Source: an uncultured Lachnospiraceae bacterium
GTDB taxonomy: Bacteria > Bacillota > Clostridia > Lachnospirales > Lachnospiraceae
DNA: 64,000 bases
NCBI GenBank assembly: GCA_910584725.1
Contig: CAJUBE010000016.1
Location: 1-64,000 of the forward strand
Reading direction: 5' to 3'
A program made the translations under genes and the position numbers. The notes beneath the pieces were generated by a model. The model was not told the origin of the DNA, ran no database searches, and was given only the letters and a program-made list of their open reading frames with translations. Positions 1 to 9,269 of the stretch are shown here, piece after piece (within the stretch, counting starts at the first letter, position 1; each line of letters begins with the position of its first letter).

Positions 1-14
1 CTTATATACGAGAT

Positions 15-119
15 TTACGTGTTATGATGTTTAAAAGGAAGTGTCAAACTCCCGTCTGCAATCCCCAGATAGTCCCTGATACATTTCTCAAACCAACGTG
101 ACTGAAATTGAATTTCCAA
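15..119 (-). pseudogene. Remnant of an unrecognised gene (34 codons)
   Basis: A minus-strand frame opens with TTG at 119, preceded by GAGGAG eight bases upstream, and reads a short protein containing WFEKCIRDYLGIADG before a stop at 15-17. The N-terminal part looks like the start of a longer protein, and the last few codons (LPFKHHNT) look unrelated, as if the gene was cut off by a rearrangement. No family can be assigned. It could also be a chance frame behind a purine-rich stretch. Confidence 0.3.
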
Positions 120-227
120 AACCTGTTCTCCTCTCTGCTTATAGCTGACCCGTTTTTTTTAACATACTATCATTATACGTTTAAATACAATATTTTACAA
201 TTTATCTTTTGATCGTACAGCCAACTC

Positions 228-256
228 TTTACAAATAAATAAGGCGTAACTATAAT
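228..256 (+). promoter_or_regulatory. Sigma-A promoter for the flavin reductase-rubredoxin gene
   Basis: TTTACA (228-233) and TATAAT (251-256) are separated by 17 bases. Transcription would start near 263, giving a leader of about 80 bases before the start codon at 345. This also argues against the in-frame ATG at 264 as the translation start. Confidence 0.7.
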
Positions 257-344
257 AAGATAAATGCGGAAAAGACAGTCAAAACGAATAATACCTCTGC
301 TTTTTCACATAATAAAAACAGATGGAAACGTAAAGGAGATCATT

Positions 345-947
345 ATGAATACCAATGCTTTATTTCAATTATCCTACGGTCTTTATGTGGCGGCATCCAA
401 GTTTGACACAAAAATGAACGGCTGTATCGTAAACACGGTGATGCAGGTGACGAGCAATCCCCTGCAGATTGCAGTTGCAGTCAACAAAGAGAATCTGACC
501 TGCGAAATCATACAGAAATCAAATATGGTTTCTCTGTCCGTGCTCTCCGAGACAGCGCCCTTTTCCCTTTTCAAACATTTTGGTTTCCAGAGCGGACGTA
601 AGACCGATAAATTCGTAGACTATCCTTTCGCAATGACAGGGCAGGAACTCCCTTACCTCAAAGAGCACACCACGGCTTTTATCGACTGTAAAGTGACCAA
701 TGCGGTGGATCTGGGAACCCATATGCTCTTTATCTGCTCGGTAAACGACTGTGATGTCATTTCTGACGAAAAGGCGATGACCTATTCCTACTACCATGAA
801 TTTGTAAAACCGAAGCCGGAAGCATCCGCCACAAAGGGATGGCGCTGCATAGTCTGCGGCTATGTCTATGAAGGAGAAGAACTCCCGCCCGATTTTATCT
901 GCCCATGGTGCAAACACGGCATCGAAGATTTTGAGAAAATTGTCTGA
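345..947 (+). CDS. Flavin reductase-like protein with C-terminal rubredoxin domain
   Basis: Predicted cytoplasmic redox protein of 200 residues. Residues 1 to about 155 resemble the FMN-binding flavin reductase/flavoredoxin fold (Flavin_Reduct type). The last 36 residues are a rubredoxin domain with two Cys-x2-Cys pairs (CIVCGY and CPWC) that would bind one iron. Such fusions are called high-molecular-weight rubredoxins and pass electrons to flavodiiron proteins in oxygen or NO detoxification of anaerobes; that role is inferred here because no flavodiiron gene lies nearby. The start at 345 is chosen because AAAGGAG lies directly upstream; an in-frame ATG at 264 lacks this and coincides with the predicted transcription start. 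Confidence 0.9.
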   Translation: MNTNALFQLSYGLYVAASKFDTKMNGCIVNTVMQVTSNPLQIAVAVNKENLTCEIIQKSNMVSLSVLSETAPFSLFKHFGFQSGRKTDKFVDYPFAMTGQELPYLKEHTTAFIDCKVTNAVDLGTHMLFICSVNDCDVISDEKAMTYSYYHEFVKPKPEASATKGWRCIVCGYVYEGEELPPDFICPWCKHGIEDFEKIV

Positions 948-1169
948 GATATTTTCCTATGAATTTTATATTAAGATAAATGGTTTGATTGATTATTCAT
1001 ATCTGCTTCTTTTTGTTCCGCTATTGTCAAAAACGCTGTATTTACGGGGATGCAACCGCAATTTTACATGAAAATATTTAAAAGCAACATAAAATTGATG
1101 GTCTTTACATCCCCGCTATCCTACAATATGACCATAGCCGGCAACAAGAAAAGAACAGGAGATTACATT

Positions 1170-2105
1170 ATGAGCTTAGGACAAAATTTACAATTTTTAA
1201 GAAAACGGGACAACATCACACAGGAACAACTGGCGGAATCTTTAGAAGTATCAAGACAGTCCGTCTCCAAATGGGAGTCAGACACGACTTACCCGGAAAT
1301 GGATAAACTGTTACAACTTGCCAACCTCTTCCACTGCAGTCTGGATGATCTGGTGCAGAAAGACATCAGCTCACAGTATGTAGAAGACAAATGTAACTAC
1401 GATCAGTTTATGAATCAGTTCAGCAAAAGAATCACGACAGGCGTGGGACTGATCTTAAGTGGAGTTACTATTATGTTGCTTTTAAATACCTTCTTTCCTA
1501 AAGTACATGGTTTTGATATGGATGAATTTTCCGGCATTATATTTCTTTTCTTTGTAATAGCTGCTGTAGCGATTTTTATCGTTTCCGGCTTGCAGAGAAG
1601 TTATTTTGAAAAGAAATATCCATACATAGAAAACTTTTATTCAGACAAGGAAAAAGAGGCGTTTCACAAAAAACTGATTCAGTTTATCACAATCGGAGTA
1701 GTTCTCATTATTTTCGGCATGATTCTGGCAGTTACACTTGACGCGGTTATTTCTGCCGACCATATGATACGGAACACGATTGACTTCGATGCACTTGGCG
1801 GTGCCATATTTATGTTCCTTGTAACCATAGCCGTTATATTGTTTGTCTACGCAGGCACACAGGACAGCAAATACAATATCGAGCGCTACAATTTAATACA
1901 CGATCATAATTCGCAGACCTACAAAAACGATAAAAAAATCGGTATTATCTGTGGCAGCATTATGATGGTGGCAACTATGATCTATCTCGGATGCGGTTTT
2001 CTCGGAAATTTATGGCATATTGCATGGGTGGTCTATCCCATTTTCGGCATTTCATGCGGCATCGTATCTATGGTCATTAACCGTAATAACGAGGAAGAAA
2101 ACTAA
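1170..2105 (+). CDS. XRE-family regulator with C-terminal membrane domain
   Basis: 311 residues. Residues 1-60 are a Cro/cI-type helix-turn-helix (QNLQFLRKRDNITQEQLAE followed by VSRQSVSKWES). The remainder holds about six hydrophobic segments (roughly 87-107, 118-138, 170-192, 208-230, 260-280, 285-303), so the protein should be anchored in the membrane with its DNA-binding head in the cytoplasm. Membrane XRE regulators of this kind are common in clostridia; their signals are mostly unknown. The start at 1170 follows ACAGGAG; the longer frame upstream has no ribosome site. It stands alone between the rubredoxin gene and a convergent phosphoesterase. Target genes cannot be told from this sequence. 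Confidence 0.85.
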   Translation: MSLGQNLQFLRKRDNITQEQLAESLEVSRQSVSKWESDTTYPEMDKLLQLANLFHCSLDDLVQKDISSQYVEDKCNYDQFMNQFSKRITTGVGLILSGVTIMLLLNTFFPKVHGFDMDEFSGIIFLFFVIAAVAIFIVSGLQRSYFEKKYPYIENFYSDKEKEAFHKKLIQFITIGVVLIIFGMILAVTLDAVISADHMIRNTIDFDALGGAIFMFLVTIAVILFVYAGTQDSKYNIERYNLIHDHNSQTYKNDKKIGIICGSIMMVATMIYLGCGFLGNLWHIAWVVYPIFGISCGIVSMVINRNNEEEN

Positions 2106-2147
2106 AAAAGAGATTAGAGAAGAGCTATCTTCCCCTACTCATCATGC

Positions 2148-2183
2148 GACCCGTGTAGATGACATATTTCATCTACACGGGTC
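2148..2183. terminator. Hairpin between convergent genes
   Basis: A perfect 15-bp stem (2148-2162 with 2169-2183) around a six-base loop lies between the convergent XRE and phosphoesterase genes. Neither side has a long T run, so it may be a weak bidirectional terminator or a transcript-end stabiliser. Confidence 0.55.
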
Positions 2184-2210
2184 TGCACATCAAAAAAGAT
2201 TCCCACTGTC

Positions 2211-3080
2211 TTAATCTCCAATGCCAAATTCCTGCAACGCCTGCTGCCAGTATTTCTCGGGAATATCCGGCCAGTTCACGCTTCCTTCCGCCTCCTTACA
2301 CAACTCGCTTGCGCGTGTTAGACATGCCAGATTGCGGTCGGTTCCGGTGCGGAGCGTGTGTATCGTAATTTTCGACCATGCCGGCGCTTTCTCATGTAAC
2401 CCGGAAAGTTCAAAATCTTTCACAAGTCTTTCCACATCATAATCCAGTTGAAAAAATTCCGCCTCCCATCCGTTTTTACTCCCGTGCAGCATCATATACT
2501 GTGTTTTTCCGTCAAAGTACCATGAAACGCCCACCGCGCCGGGATGCAGTATTTTTTTGCCGTCATACACTTTCTCTTCCTGAAAATGCACATGCCCGGA
2601 CACCAGTAAATCCACATCCAGACTTTTCATAAGCTGGATGGTATTCTCACCGTCTGGTTCCAGTATTTCATTGGAACGCGCAAAAGACCCGTGACAATAA
2701 CGAAAAGACTGATATCCCTCTTTCTCATAATAACCTTTGATATCAAGGCTCTCAAAAAACTGAAAATCCCGTTCTGTCAGATTCTCATAGGTATAAAGCA
2801 GACTGCCGCTGGCGGAAGAATAGGTCCACCTCTCCCCCGGATTTTTCCTGTGGTTCAGCATATAATCTTCCCGGTTTCCCCGGATAAAACGGCATTTATA
2901 ATCCCGATCCATCTCATAGACAATCTTCATTGTTTTCTGCGGATAGGGACAGTCGCTGATATAGTCCCCGAGAAACAAAAACTCGTCCGGGTTCTGTTTC
3001 AAGGCATGTTCAATACACCTCTCAAGTCCCACATAATTACTGTGAATATCACCTATGACTGCTATTTTGTAATCTATCAT
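2211..3080 (-). CDS. Metallophosphoesterase (calcineurin-like)
   Basis: 289-residue cytoplasmic protein of the calcineurin-like phosphoesterase family. The metal-binding motifs appear in order: GDIHSN near residue 9, GDYISD near 38, GNRED near 68, and GHVH near 165, followed by HPGAVG. These ligate two metal ions for phosphoester hydrolysis. The substrate is not evident; single-domain relatives of the YfcE/ApaH type act on phosphodiesters, nucleotides or proteins. The start at 3080 (MIDYKIAVIGD) matches the usual N terminus of the family; the longer frame to 3131 runs into an inverted repeat and lacks a ribosome site. It converges with the XRE gene. Confidence 0.85.
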   Translation of the reverse strand: MIDYKIAVIGDIHSNYVGLERCIEHALKQNPDEFLFLGDYISDCPYPQKTMKIVYEMDRDYKCRFIRGNREDYMLNHRKNPGERWTYSSASGSLLYTYENLTERDFQFFESLDIKGYYEKEGYQSFRYCHGSFARSNEILEPDGENTIQLMKSLDVDLLVSGHVHFQEEKVYDGKKILHPGAVGVSWYFDGKTQYMMLHGSKNGWEAEFFQLDYDVERLVKDFELSGLHEKAPAWSKITIHTLRTGTDRNLACLTRASELCKEAEGSVNWPDIPEKYWQQALQEFGIGD

Positions 3081-3112
3081 ATTTTTGTACCATATATTTT
3101 TACTATTTACAT

Positions 3113-3264
3113 ATTGAGAACGTTGTATCATTTATAAGCAGACTCTCAAAAGACGCCGATACTTGACGAGGTTCTGAGTTGCTATGCAACTCAACGAGTC
3201 TAGTACCGTTGCGTTTTTTGCGAAGCGAAAGCGGGTCTGCGTTGAATGATACAACGTCCTCAGT
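3113..3264. repeat. 152-bp intergenic inverted-repeat element downstream of gyrA
   Basis: Outer arms 3113-3132 and 3245-3264 match at 18 of 20 positions in inverted orientation, including 13 perfect bases (ACGTTGTATCATT). A second inner pair GCAGAC/GTCTGC follows a few bases inside. The middle holds a 7-bp hairpin (3176-3182 with 3186-3192) and a T-run (TTTTTT at about 3217). No direct target duplication is evident. It fills the gap between the gyrA stop and the phosphoesterase gene and could be a dispersed intergenic element or a large terminator. Confidence 0.6.
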
Positions 3265-3275
3265 AAACAACAATT

Positions 3276-5852
3276 TTAATCCTCTTCTTCTTTAGGTAAA
3301 TTTAATTCTTTCCCATCATCATAATCCTCGGGAATATTATACTTCTCCTCCTCGGGTATCTCCTCCATGGCGTCATCGATATTTTCAAATTCTTCCTCAC
3401 CGTTGCTGATCTTTTCTCGGACTTTGGCAATTTTTGCCACTTTTACGTTGTCATCCAGATTGATCATCTTTACGCCGGAAGTAATTCTGCCGAGAGTTGA
3501 AATATCTTCCATACGGAGCTGGATGATGATACCTTCCGTAGTGATCATCATAATTTCGTGATCGTCATTGACGGCTTTCACACCGACCACATTGCCCGTC
3601 TTTTCTGTGATCTTATAGCACTTTAAGCCCTTGCCGCCGCGTTTCTGTACGGTAAACTCTTCCAGATACGTCCGCTTGCCCATGCCGTTTTCCGACACGA
3701 TCAGAAGGGAATCTCCCTGATGGTCTAATTGCATACCGACAATTTCATCCCTGTCAGACAGATTCATGCCGATTACACCCATGGAAGACCTGCCGGTAGG
3801 TCTTACGTCCGTTTCCTTAAAGCGGATACACATGCCATGTTTCGTGACAAGGAAAATATCTGTCTCGCTGGAAGTCGTTTTTACCTCAATCAGTTCGTCA
3901 TCATCCCGCAGATTGATCGCCGCCAGACCGTTTTTCCTAACATTTGAAAATTCCATGATGGAAGTTTTTTTCACAATGCCGCGTTTTGTCACCATAAAGA
4001 GATTTTTGTTCTCTTCGTAGTCTTTGATCGGGATCATAGCCGAAATTTTTTCGCCCGGATTCAACTGCAAAATATTGACGATTGCAATGCCCCTCGCGGT
4101 ACGGCTTGCCTCGGGAATCTCATATGCTTTCAGACGGTACACCCTGCCGTAGTTCGTAAAGAACATGAGGTAATGGTGGGTTGTCGTCATGAGAAGGTCC
4201 TCAATATAATCCTCCTCAATGGTCTGCATTCCCTTGATGCCCTTGCCGCCGCGGTTCTGGGACTTGAAATTGTCCACCGTCATGCGCTTGATATAGCCGA
4301 GGCTGGTCATGGCAATTACAGTATTATCCCTCGGAATCAGATCCTCCATATTGATATCATAAACGTCAAATCCGATCTTACTTCTTCTGTCATCGCCGTA
4401 TTTTTCAGCCGTGACAAGCATTTCACCCTTGATCACGCCAAGGAGCAGCTTTTCATCCGCCAGAATCGCCTTTAACTCCTGAATCTTTTTGAGGAGCTCT
4501 TCATGCTCGTTCTCAAGCTTTTCTCTCTCCAGACCTGTCAAGGCACGCAGACGCATATCCGCAATCGCCTGTGCCTGTGCGTCGGAAAGACCGAAACGCT
4601 CCATCAATCTCTCTTTCGCAATGGCAGTAGTGCGGCTGCTTCTCATAATCTGGATCACTTCGTCAATATTATCCAGAGCAATGAGCAGACCCTGCAAAAT
4701 ATGATCCCTCTCCTCAGCCTTATCCAGATCATATTTCGTCCTTCTCGTCACCACATCTTTCTGGTGATCCAGATAGTAGGTGAGCATATCCAGAAGGTTC
4801 ATCACCTTCGGCTCATTATTCACCAGAGCAAGCATGATAACACCGAAGGAATCTTGCAGTTGCGTATGTTTATAAAGCTGGTTCAGAATGACATTTGCGT
4901 TGGCATCCTTTCTCAGCTCGATCACAATTCTCATACCTTCACGGTTAGTCTCATCTCGCAGGTCTGTGATACCGTCGATTTTTTTCAGCTTTACCAGATC
5001 GGCAATCTTTAAAATCAGATTCGCCTTATTTACCATATAGGGAAGCTCCGTCACGATAATACGGCTCTTTCCATTGTCCATCGTCTCGATTTCCGTGACC
5101 GCGCGGACTCTCACTTTGCCGCGCCCCGTGCGGTACGCTTCCTCCGCACCTTTTGTCCCTAAAATAATGCCGCCGGTGGGAAAATCGGGCGCTTTGACAA
5201 CCTGCAGCAGTTCATCCAAATCCGTCTGTCTGCTCTCATTTATCTGATTATCAATAATTTTGACAACGGCATTCGTCACTTCACGCAGATTGTGAGGCGG
5301 AATGTTGGTAGCCATACCGACCGCGATACCTGTCGTACCGTTTACCAGAAGATTCGGATAACGGCTTGGCAGAACCACAGGTTCTTTTTCCGTATCGTCA
5401 AAGTTCGGCACGAAATCCACGGTATTTTTATTGATATCCGCCAGAAGCTCCATGGAAATTTTGCTGAGGCGCGCTTCCGTGTAACGCATCGCCGCCGCAC
5501 CGTCTCCGTCCATGGAACCGAAATTTCCATGTCCGTCCACAAGCGGATATCTGGTGGACCATTCCTGCGCCATGTTTACCAGCGCGCCGTAAATGGAACT
5601 GTCGCCGTGAGGATGATATTTACCCATGGTATCACCGACGATACGGGCGCTTTTTCTGTGCGGTTTATCCGGTCCGTTATTCAATTCGATCATGGAATAA
5701 AGGACGCGGCGCTGTACAGGTTTCAGACCGTCTCTCACATCCGGCAGCGCACGGGCGGCAATGACGCTCATGGCATAGTCGATATAAGAATCTTCCATCT
5801 TTTTCTTAAGATCGACGTCCTCTATCTTATCAAAAATCTTATCATCCATCAT
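3276..5852 (-). CDS. gyrA: DNA gyrase subunit A
   Basis: 858-residue cleavage/religation subunit of gyrase, which together with GyrB introduces negative supercoils. The catalytic tyrosine is Y124 in AAMRYTEARL. The quinolone-pocket region reads HPHGDSSIYGALV (residues 80-92): S85 corresponds to E. coli S83, and G89 to E. coli D87. The C-terminal wrapping domain contains GyrA-box-like QNRGGKG and QKRGGKG segments, and ends in an acidic tail. AGAAAGG precedes the start at 5852. It lies 15 bases after gyrB, so the two are probably cotranscribed from the origin outward. Confidence 0.98.
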   Translation of the reverse strand: MMDDKIFDKIEDVDLKKKMEDSYIDYAMSVIAARALPDVRDGLKPVQRRVLYSMIELNNGPDKPHRKSARIVGDTMGKYHPHGDSSIYGALVNMAQEWSTRYPLVDGHGNFGSMDGDGAAAMRYTEARLSKISMELLADINKNTVDFVPNFDDTEKEPVVLPSRYPNLLVNGTTGIAVGMATNIPPHNLREVTNAVVKIIDNQINESRQTDLDELLQVVKAPDFPTGGIILGTKGAEEAYRTGRGKVRVRAVTEIETMDNGKSRIIVTELPYMVNKANLILKIADLVKLKKIDGITDLRDETNREGMRIVIELRKDANANVILNQLYKHTQLQDSFGVIMLALVNNEPKVMNLLDMLTYYLDHQKDVVTRRTKYDLDKAEERDHILQGLLIALDNIDEVIQIMRSSRTTAIAKERLMERFGLSDAQAQAIADMRLRALTGLEREKLENEHEELLKKIQELKAILADEKLLLGVIKGEMLVTAEKYGDDRRSKIGFDVYDINMEDLIPRDNTVIAMTSLGYIKRMTVDNFKSQNRGGKGIKGMQTIEEDYIEDLLMTTTHHYLMFFTNYGRVYRLKAYEIPEASRTARGIAIVNILQLNPGEKISAMIPIKDYEENKNLFMVTKRGIVKKTSIMEFSNVRKNGLAAINLRDDDELIEVKTTSSETDIFLVTKHGMCIRFKETDVRPTGRSSMGVIGMNLSDRDEIVGMQLDHQGDSLLIVSENGMGKRTYLEEFTVQKRGGKGLKCYKITEKTGNVVGVKAVNDDHEIMMITTEGIIIQLRMEDISTLGRITSGVKMINLDDNVKVAKIAKVREKISNGEEEFENIDDAMEEIPEEEKYNIPEDYDDGKELNLPKEEED

Positions 5853-5867
5853 ATATGCCTTTCTGAA

Positions 5868-7808
5868 TTAAATATCCAAATTCTTCACAAACTTTGCATT
5901 TTCTTCAATGAAAATCCTGCGGGGTTCCACTTTGTCTCCCATCAGCGTGTTGAAGGTAAGATCTACCTCAGACTCCTCCTCCTCATTGAAATTCACACGG
6001 AGAAGGATTCTTCTTTCGGGATCCATCGTCGTCTCCCAGAGTTGGTCCGCATCCATCTCGCCCAGACCTTTGTAACGCTGGATTTTATTGTTCTGGTCAC
6101 GCCCCACCTCTGATAAGATCGCTTCTAATTCATCATCACTGTAAGCATACCACACCTGTCTGTTCTTCTCCAACTTATACAGAGGAGGTTTTGCCAGATA
6201 CACATGACCCTGTTTGATCAGTTCCGGCATAAAACGATAGATAAACGTCAGCATCAAGGTTGCGATATGAGCGCCGTCCACATCCGCATCTGTCATAATG
6301 ATAATCTTATCATAACGCAGTTTGGAAATATCAAAATCCTCATGGATTCCCGTGCCGAAAGCCGTTATCATCGCTTTGATTTCCGCATTGGCGTATATCT
6401 TATCAAGACGCGCCTTTTCCACATTCAAAATTTTGCCGCGCAGGGGAAGAATCGCCTGCGTCGCACGGCTTCTCGCCGTTTTCGCGGAGCCTCCCGCAGA
6501 ATCTCCCTCAACGATATAAATTTCACAGTTTTTCGGGTCTTTATCGGAACAGTCCGCCAGTTTTCCGGGAAGGGAAGTCCCCTCCAGAGCCGTCTTGCGG
6601 CGGGTCAAATCTCTCGCTTTTCTTGCCGCCTCTCTCGCCCTCTGCGCCAGAATGGACTTCTCGCATATAATTTTTGCCACAGAAGGATTCTGCTCCAAAA
6701 AATAAGTGAGCTGTTCGCTTACTATACTGTCTACTGCGCCTCTCGCTTCGGAATTTCCGAGCTTCTGTTTTGTCTGTCCCTCAAACTGCGGATCCTCGAT
6801 CTTGACACTGATAATAGCCGTCAAGCCTTCCCTGATATCTTCACCGGAAAGATTTGGCTCACTTTCCTTTAAGAGTTTATTGTTTCTCGCATAATCATTA
6901 AAAGTTTTTGTCAGAGCATTTCTGAAACCGACCAGATGGGTGCCGCCTTCCGGTGTATTGATATTATTTACGAAGGTATAAACGCTTTCATTGTAGGAAT
7001 CGTTGTGCTGCAGCGCAACCTCAACATAAACGCCGTTTTTCGTCCCTTCAAAATACATGATCTGCTCATACAAAAACTCTTTGCTTCTGTTCAGGTATGT
7101 AACAAATTCCTTGATACCACCCTCATAATGAAATGTCTTTTCCTGCTTTTGATCGTCTCTGTCATCTTTTAAGACAATCTTTAATCCCTTTGTCAGAAAA
7201 GCCGTCTCGCGTAATCTTGTCTTTAACGTATCATACTCAAATATCGTCTCCTCAAAGATTGTGCTGTCAGGTTTAAACTGTACCCTTGTTCCTGTCTTTT
7301 CCGGATCACAGTCTCCAATCACTTTTAATTTATTACAGGCATGTCCTCTCTCGTATCTCTGATGATATACTTTACCTTCATGACAGATATCCACTTCCAG
7401 CCAGTCAGAGAGCGCATTTACCACAGACGCACCCACACCGTGCAGGCCGCCGGACACTTTGTATCCGCCACCGCCAAATTTGCCGCCCGCATGAAGAACC
7501 GTAAATACAACCTCTACAGCGGGAATACCCGCTTTATGATTGATGCCGACAGGAATACCGCGGCCATTGTCTTCCACGGTAACGGAATTATCCTGATTGA
7601 TGGTCACATAAATTTCGGTACAGACGCCGGCAAGCGCTTCATCCACAGAATTGTCAACAATCTCATAGACAAGATGATGGAGTCCTCTCAGAGAAGTACT
7701 ACCAATATACATACCGGGTCTTTTTCTGACCGCTTCCAGACCTTCCAGAATTTGTATTTGATCCGCACCATATTCACTGTTATTCACTTCTTCAAAATTA
7801 TCTGCCAT
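5868..7808 (-). CDS. gyrB: DNA gyrase subunit B
   Basis: 646-residue ATPase subunit of gyrase. The GHKL ATPase domain is N-terminal (EIVDNSVDEA, RPGMYIGS, GGLHGVGAS), followed by the transducer domain. The Toprim domain has VEGDSAGGSA and DADVDGAHI, and the C-terminal tail has QRYKGLGEMD. The length is normal for Gram-positive GyrB, which lacks the insert of E. coli. A ribosome site (GGAGG) lies just upstream of the start at 7808. The gene follows recF by about 40 bases and precedes gyrA, the order found in Bacillus subtilis apart from the small remB gene. Confidence 0.98.
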   Translation of the reverse strand: MADNFEEVNNSEYGADQIQILEGLEAVRKRPGMYIGSTSLRGLHHLVYEIVDNSVDEALAGVCTEIYVTINQDNSVTVEDNGRGIPVGINHKAGIPAVEVVFTVLHAGGKFGGGGYKVSGGLHGVGASVVNALSDWLEVDICHEGKVYHQRYERGHACNKLKVIGDCDPEKTGTRVQFKPDSTIFEETIFEYDTLKTRLRETAFLTKGLKIVLKDDRDDQKQEKTFHYEGGIKEFVTYLNRSKEFLYEQIMYFEGTKNGVYVEVALQHNDSYNESVYTFVNNINTPEGGTHLVGFRNALTKTFNDYARNNKLLKESEPNLSGEDIREGLTAIISVKIEDPQFEGQTKQKLGNSEARGAVDSIVSEQLTYFLEQNPSVAKIICEKSILAQRAREAARKARDLTRRKTALEGTSLPGKLADCSDKDPKNCEIYIVEGDSAGGSAKTARSRATQAILPLRGKILNVEKARLDKIYANAEIKAMITAFGTGIHEDFDISKLRYDKIIIMTDADVDGAHIATLMLTFIYRFMPELIKQGHVYLAKPPLYKLEKNRQVWYAYSDDELEAILSEVGRDQNNKIQRYKGLGEMDADQLWETTMDPERRILLRVNFNEEEESEVDLTFNTLMGDKVEPRRIFIEENAKFVKNLDI

Positions 7809-7850
7809 TTTTTACCTCCATTTTAAAACAAAATACCCCTTATAATACAA

Positions 7851-8930
7851 TTACTCTACAATACTTCCGTTTTCTATCTTAAAAACCTTATCAATTTCAA
7901 ACCGATTATTCACAAATTCATCCAATCCTGTACAAGTAATAATCGTCTGAATATCTCCGATCGTACTGAGCAGGTAATTTTGTCTGTTACTGTCAAGCTC
8001 TGACAACACATCGTCGAGCAGCAGAACAGGATTGTCTTTCGTCAATTTCTTTACAAGTTCTATCTCAGACAATTTTAAAGAAAGCGCCGCCGTTCTCTGC
8101 TGTCCCTGAGAACCGAATCTCCTGATATCAATATCTCCTACCATAAAAGAAAAATCATCTCTGTGCGGTCCTACAGTTGTCTGTTTTAATTTAATGTCTC
8201 TGTCCTGGCAGGAAGAAAGTGATTTTTCATAGTTTTCAATCAAAACATCAGGTTCATAATGAATAATAAGTTCTTCTTTATCCCCTGATAATTTTTTATG
8301 TATATCAAAAATAATCTCATTGAGCTGTTCTACAAAAAGTTTTCTTCTTTCTATGATTTTGCTTCCAAAAGAAACAAGCTGGGAATCCCAAATATTCAAA
8401 GTCTCCTTTAAGGACGGATTAAAATACATATCCTTCAGCAGTTTATTTCTTTGATTGACAATCTTATTGTAATGATTCAGATTGTAGATATAAAACGAAT
8501 CAAGCTGACACAATTCCATATCCACAAACCTTCTTCTCTCCGAAGGGCCGTTTTTAATAATAGAGAGATCTTCCGGCGAAAAAAATACGACATTTAGCAA
8601 TCCGAGAAGATCCGCCGCTTTTTTTATTTTCTGCCCGTCAATAGCAATTCCCTTTGTCTTATTTTTGCGAAGGTGCATATCTACCCTGATCTCAACTTCT
8701 TCTTTTTCCAGATAAGTCCTGATATGCGCTTCCTCTTTCGCAAAATTGACAATATCCTTATCTTTGCTTCCTTTGTGAGATTTGGTAGTAGCGGATAGAA
8801 AAATAGCTTCTAAAATATTTGTCTTTCCCTGGGCGTTATCTCCATATAAAATATTTGTTCCTTTACTGAAATCAATATGTAAAGAATCATAATTTCTGAA
8901 ATCCGCTAATTCCAACGATTTGATAATCAT
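7851..8930 (-). CDS. recF: DNA replication and repair protein RecF
   Basis: 359-residue SMC-like ATPase that loads RecA at single-strand gaps together with RecO and RecR. Walker A is GDNAQGKTNILEA near residues 30-42; the signature region is RRFGSQGQQRTAALSLKL; Walker B is PVLLLDDVLSELD. The start codon overlaps the yaaA stop (ATGA), which indicates translational coupling. Confidence 0.97.
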   Translation of the reverse strand: MIIKSLELADFRNYDSLHIDFSKGTNILYGDNAQGKTNILEAIFLSATTKSHKGSKDKDIVNFAKEEAHIRTYLEKEEVEIRVDMHLRKNKTKGIAIDGQKIKKAADLLGLLNVVFFSPEDLSIIKNGPSERRRFVDMELCQLDSFYIYNLNHYNKIVNQRNKLLKDMYFNPSLKETLNIWDSQLVSFGSKIIERRKLFVEQLNEIIFDIHKKLSGDKEELIIHYEPDVLIENYEKSLSSCQDRDIKLKQTTVGPHRDDFSFMVGDIDIRRFGSQGQQRTAALSLKLSEIELVKKLTKDNPVLLLDDVLSELDSNRQNYLLSTIGDIQTIITCTGLDEFVNNRFEIDKVFKIENGSIVE

Positions 8931-9139
8931 TCGTCCACTACCTTAATTTGTTGTTCATTGTATGTAATCACATCACCGGGATATATTTTTTTACCGCGCT
9001 GCAATTCTACTTCACCGTTCACTTTTACATAACCTTCCTGAATTTCTATTTTTGCATCCACGCCGGATTCCACCAAACCCGCCAATTTCAAAGCCTGCCC
9101 AAGTTTGATAAAATCATCCCTGATTCTTATTGTTTCCAT
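8927..9139 (-). CDS. yaaA: S4-domain RNA-binding protein YaaA (RlbA-like)
   Basis: 70-residue protein that is almost entirely an S4 RNA-binding domain (IKLGQALKLAGLVESG, then YVKVNGEVELQRGKKIYPGD). In Bacillus the gene between dnaN and recF is yaaA, reported to act in 50S ribosome assembly. The same location and the 4-base overlap with recF support the call. About 190 bases with strong hairpins separate it from dnaN. Confidence 0.9.
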   Translation of the reverse strand: METIRIRDDFIKLGQALKLAGLVESGVDAKIEIQEGYVKVNGEVELQRGKKIYPGDVITYNEQQIKVVDE

Positions 9140-9167
9140 ATTTTTACTTTTTATACCCCTTCTGCGC

Positions 9168-9194
9168 AGAGAATGCTCCTTTTTAGCATTCTCT
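9168..9194. repeat. Perfect 10-bp hairpin upstream of yaaA
   Basis: Stem 9168-9177 pairs with 9185-9194 around a 7-base loop, in the dnaN-yaaA gap. No T run follows on the minus strand, so a terminator role is doubtful; it could protect or process the dnaN-yaaA transcript. Confidence 0.5.
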
Positions 9195-9208
9195 CACCTG
9201 AAACTTAT

Positions 9209-9252
9209 AAGTTCTTGGCATCGCGTCCTATGGCGCGATGTATTTAGAACTT
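9209..9252 (-). repeat. Structured repeat copy 1 (conserved TCCTATGG loop)
   Basis: Outer stem AAGTTCT (9209-9215) pairs with AGAACTT (9246-9252). An asymmetric internal loop (TGG / TATTT) follows, then inner stem CATCGCG / CGCGATG and loop TCCTATGG (plus-strand reading). The gene context suggests transcription on the minus strand, where the loop reads CCATAGGA. Copy 2 lies 17 bases away. Confidence 0.6.
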
Positions 9253-9269
9253 CTTTTCATATGAGATTT

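Noticed and set aside
5292..6113. Long plus-strand open frame opposite gyrA/gyrB
   Set aside because: Mirror of two strongly conserved genes; no ribosome site and no recognisable domain.
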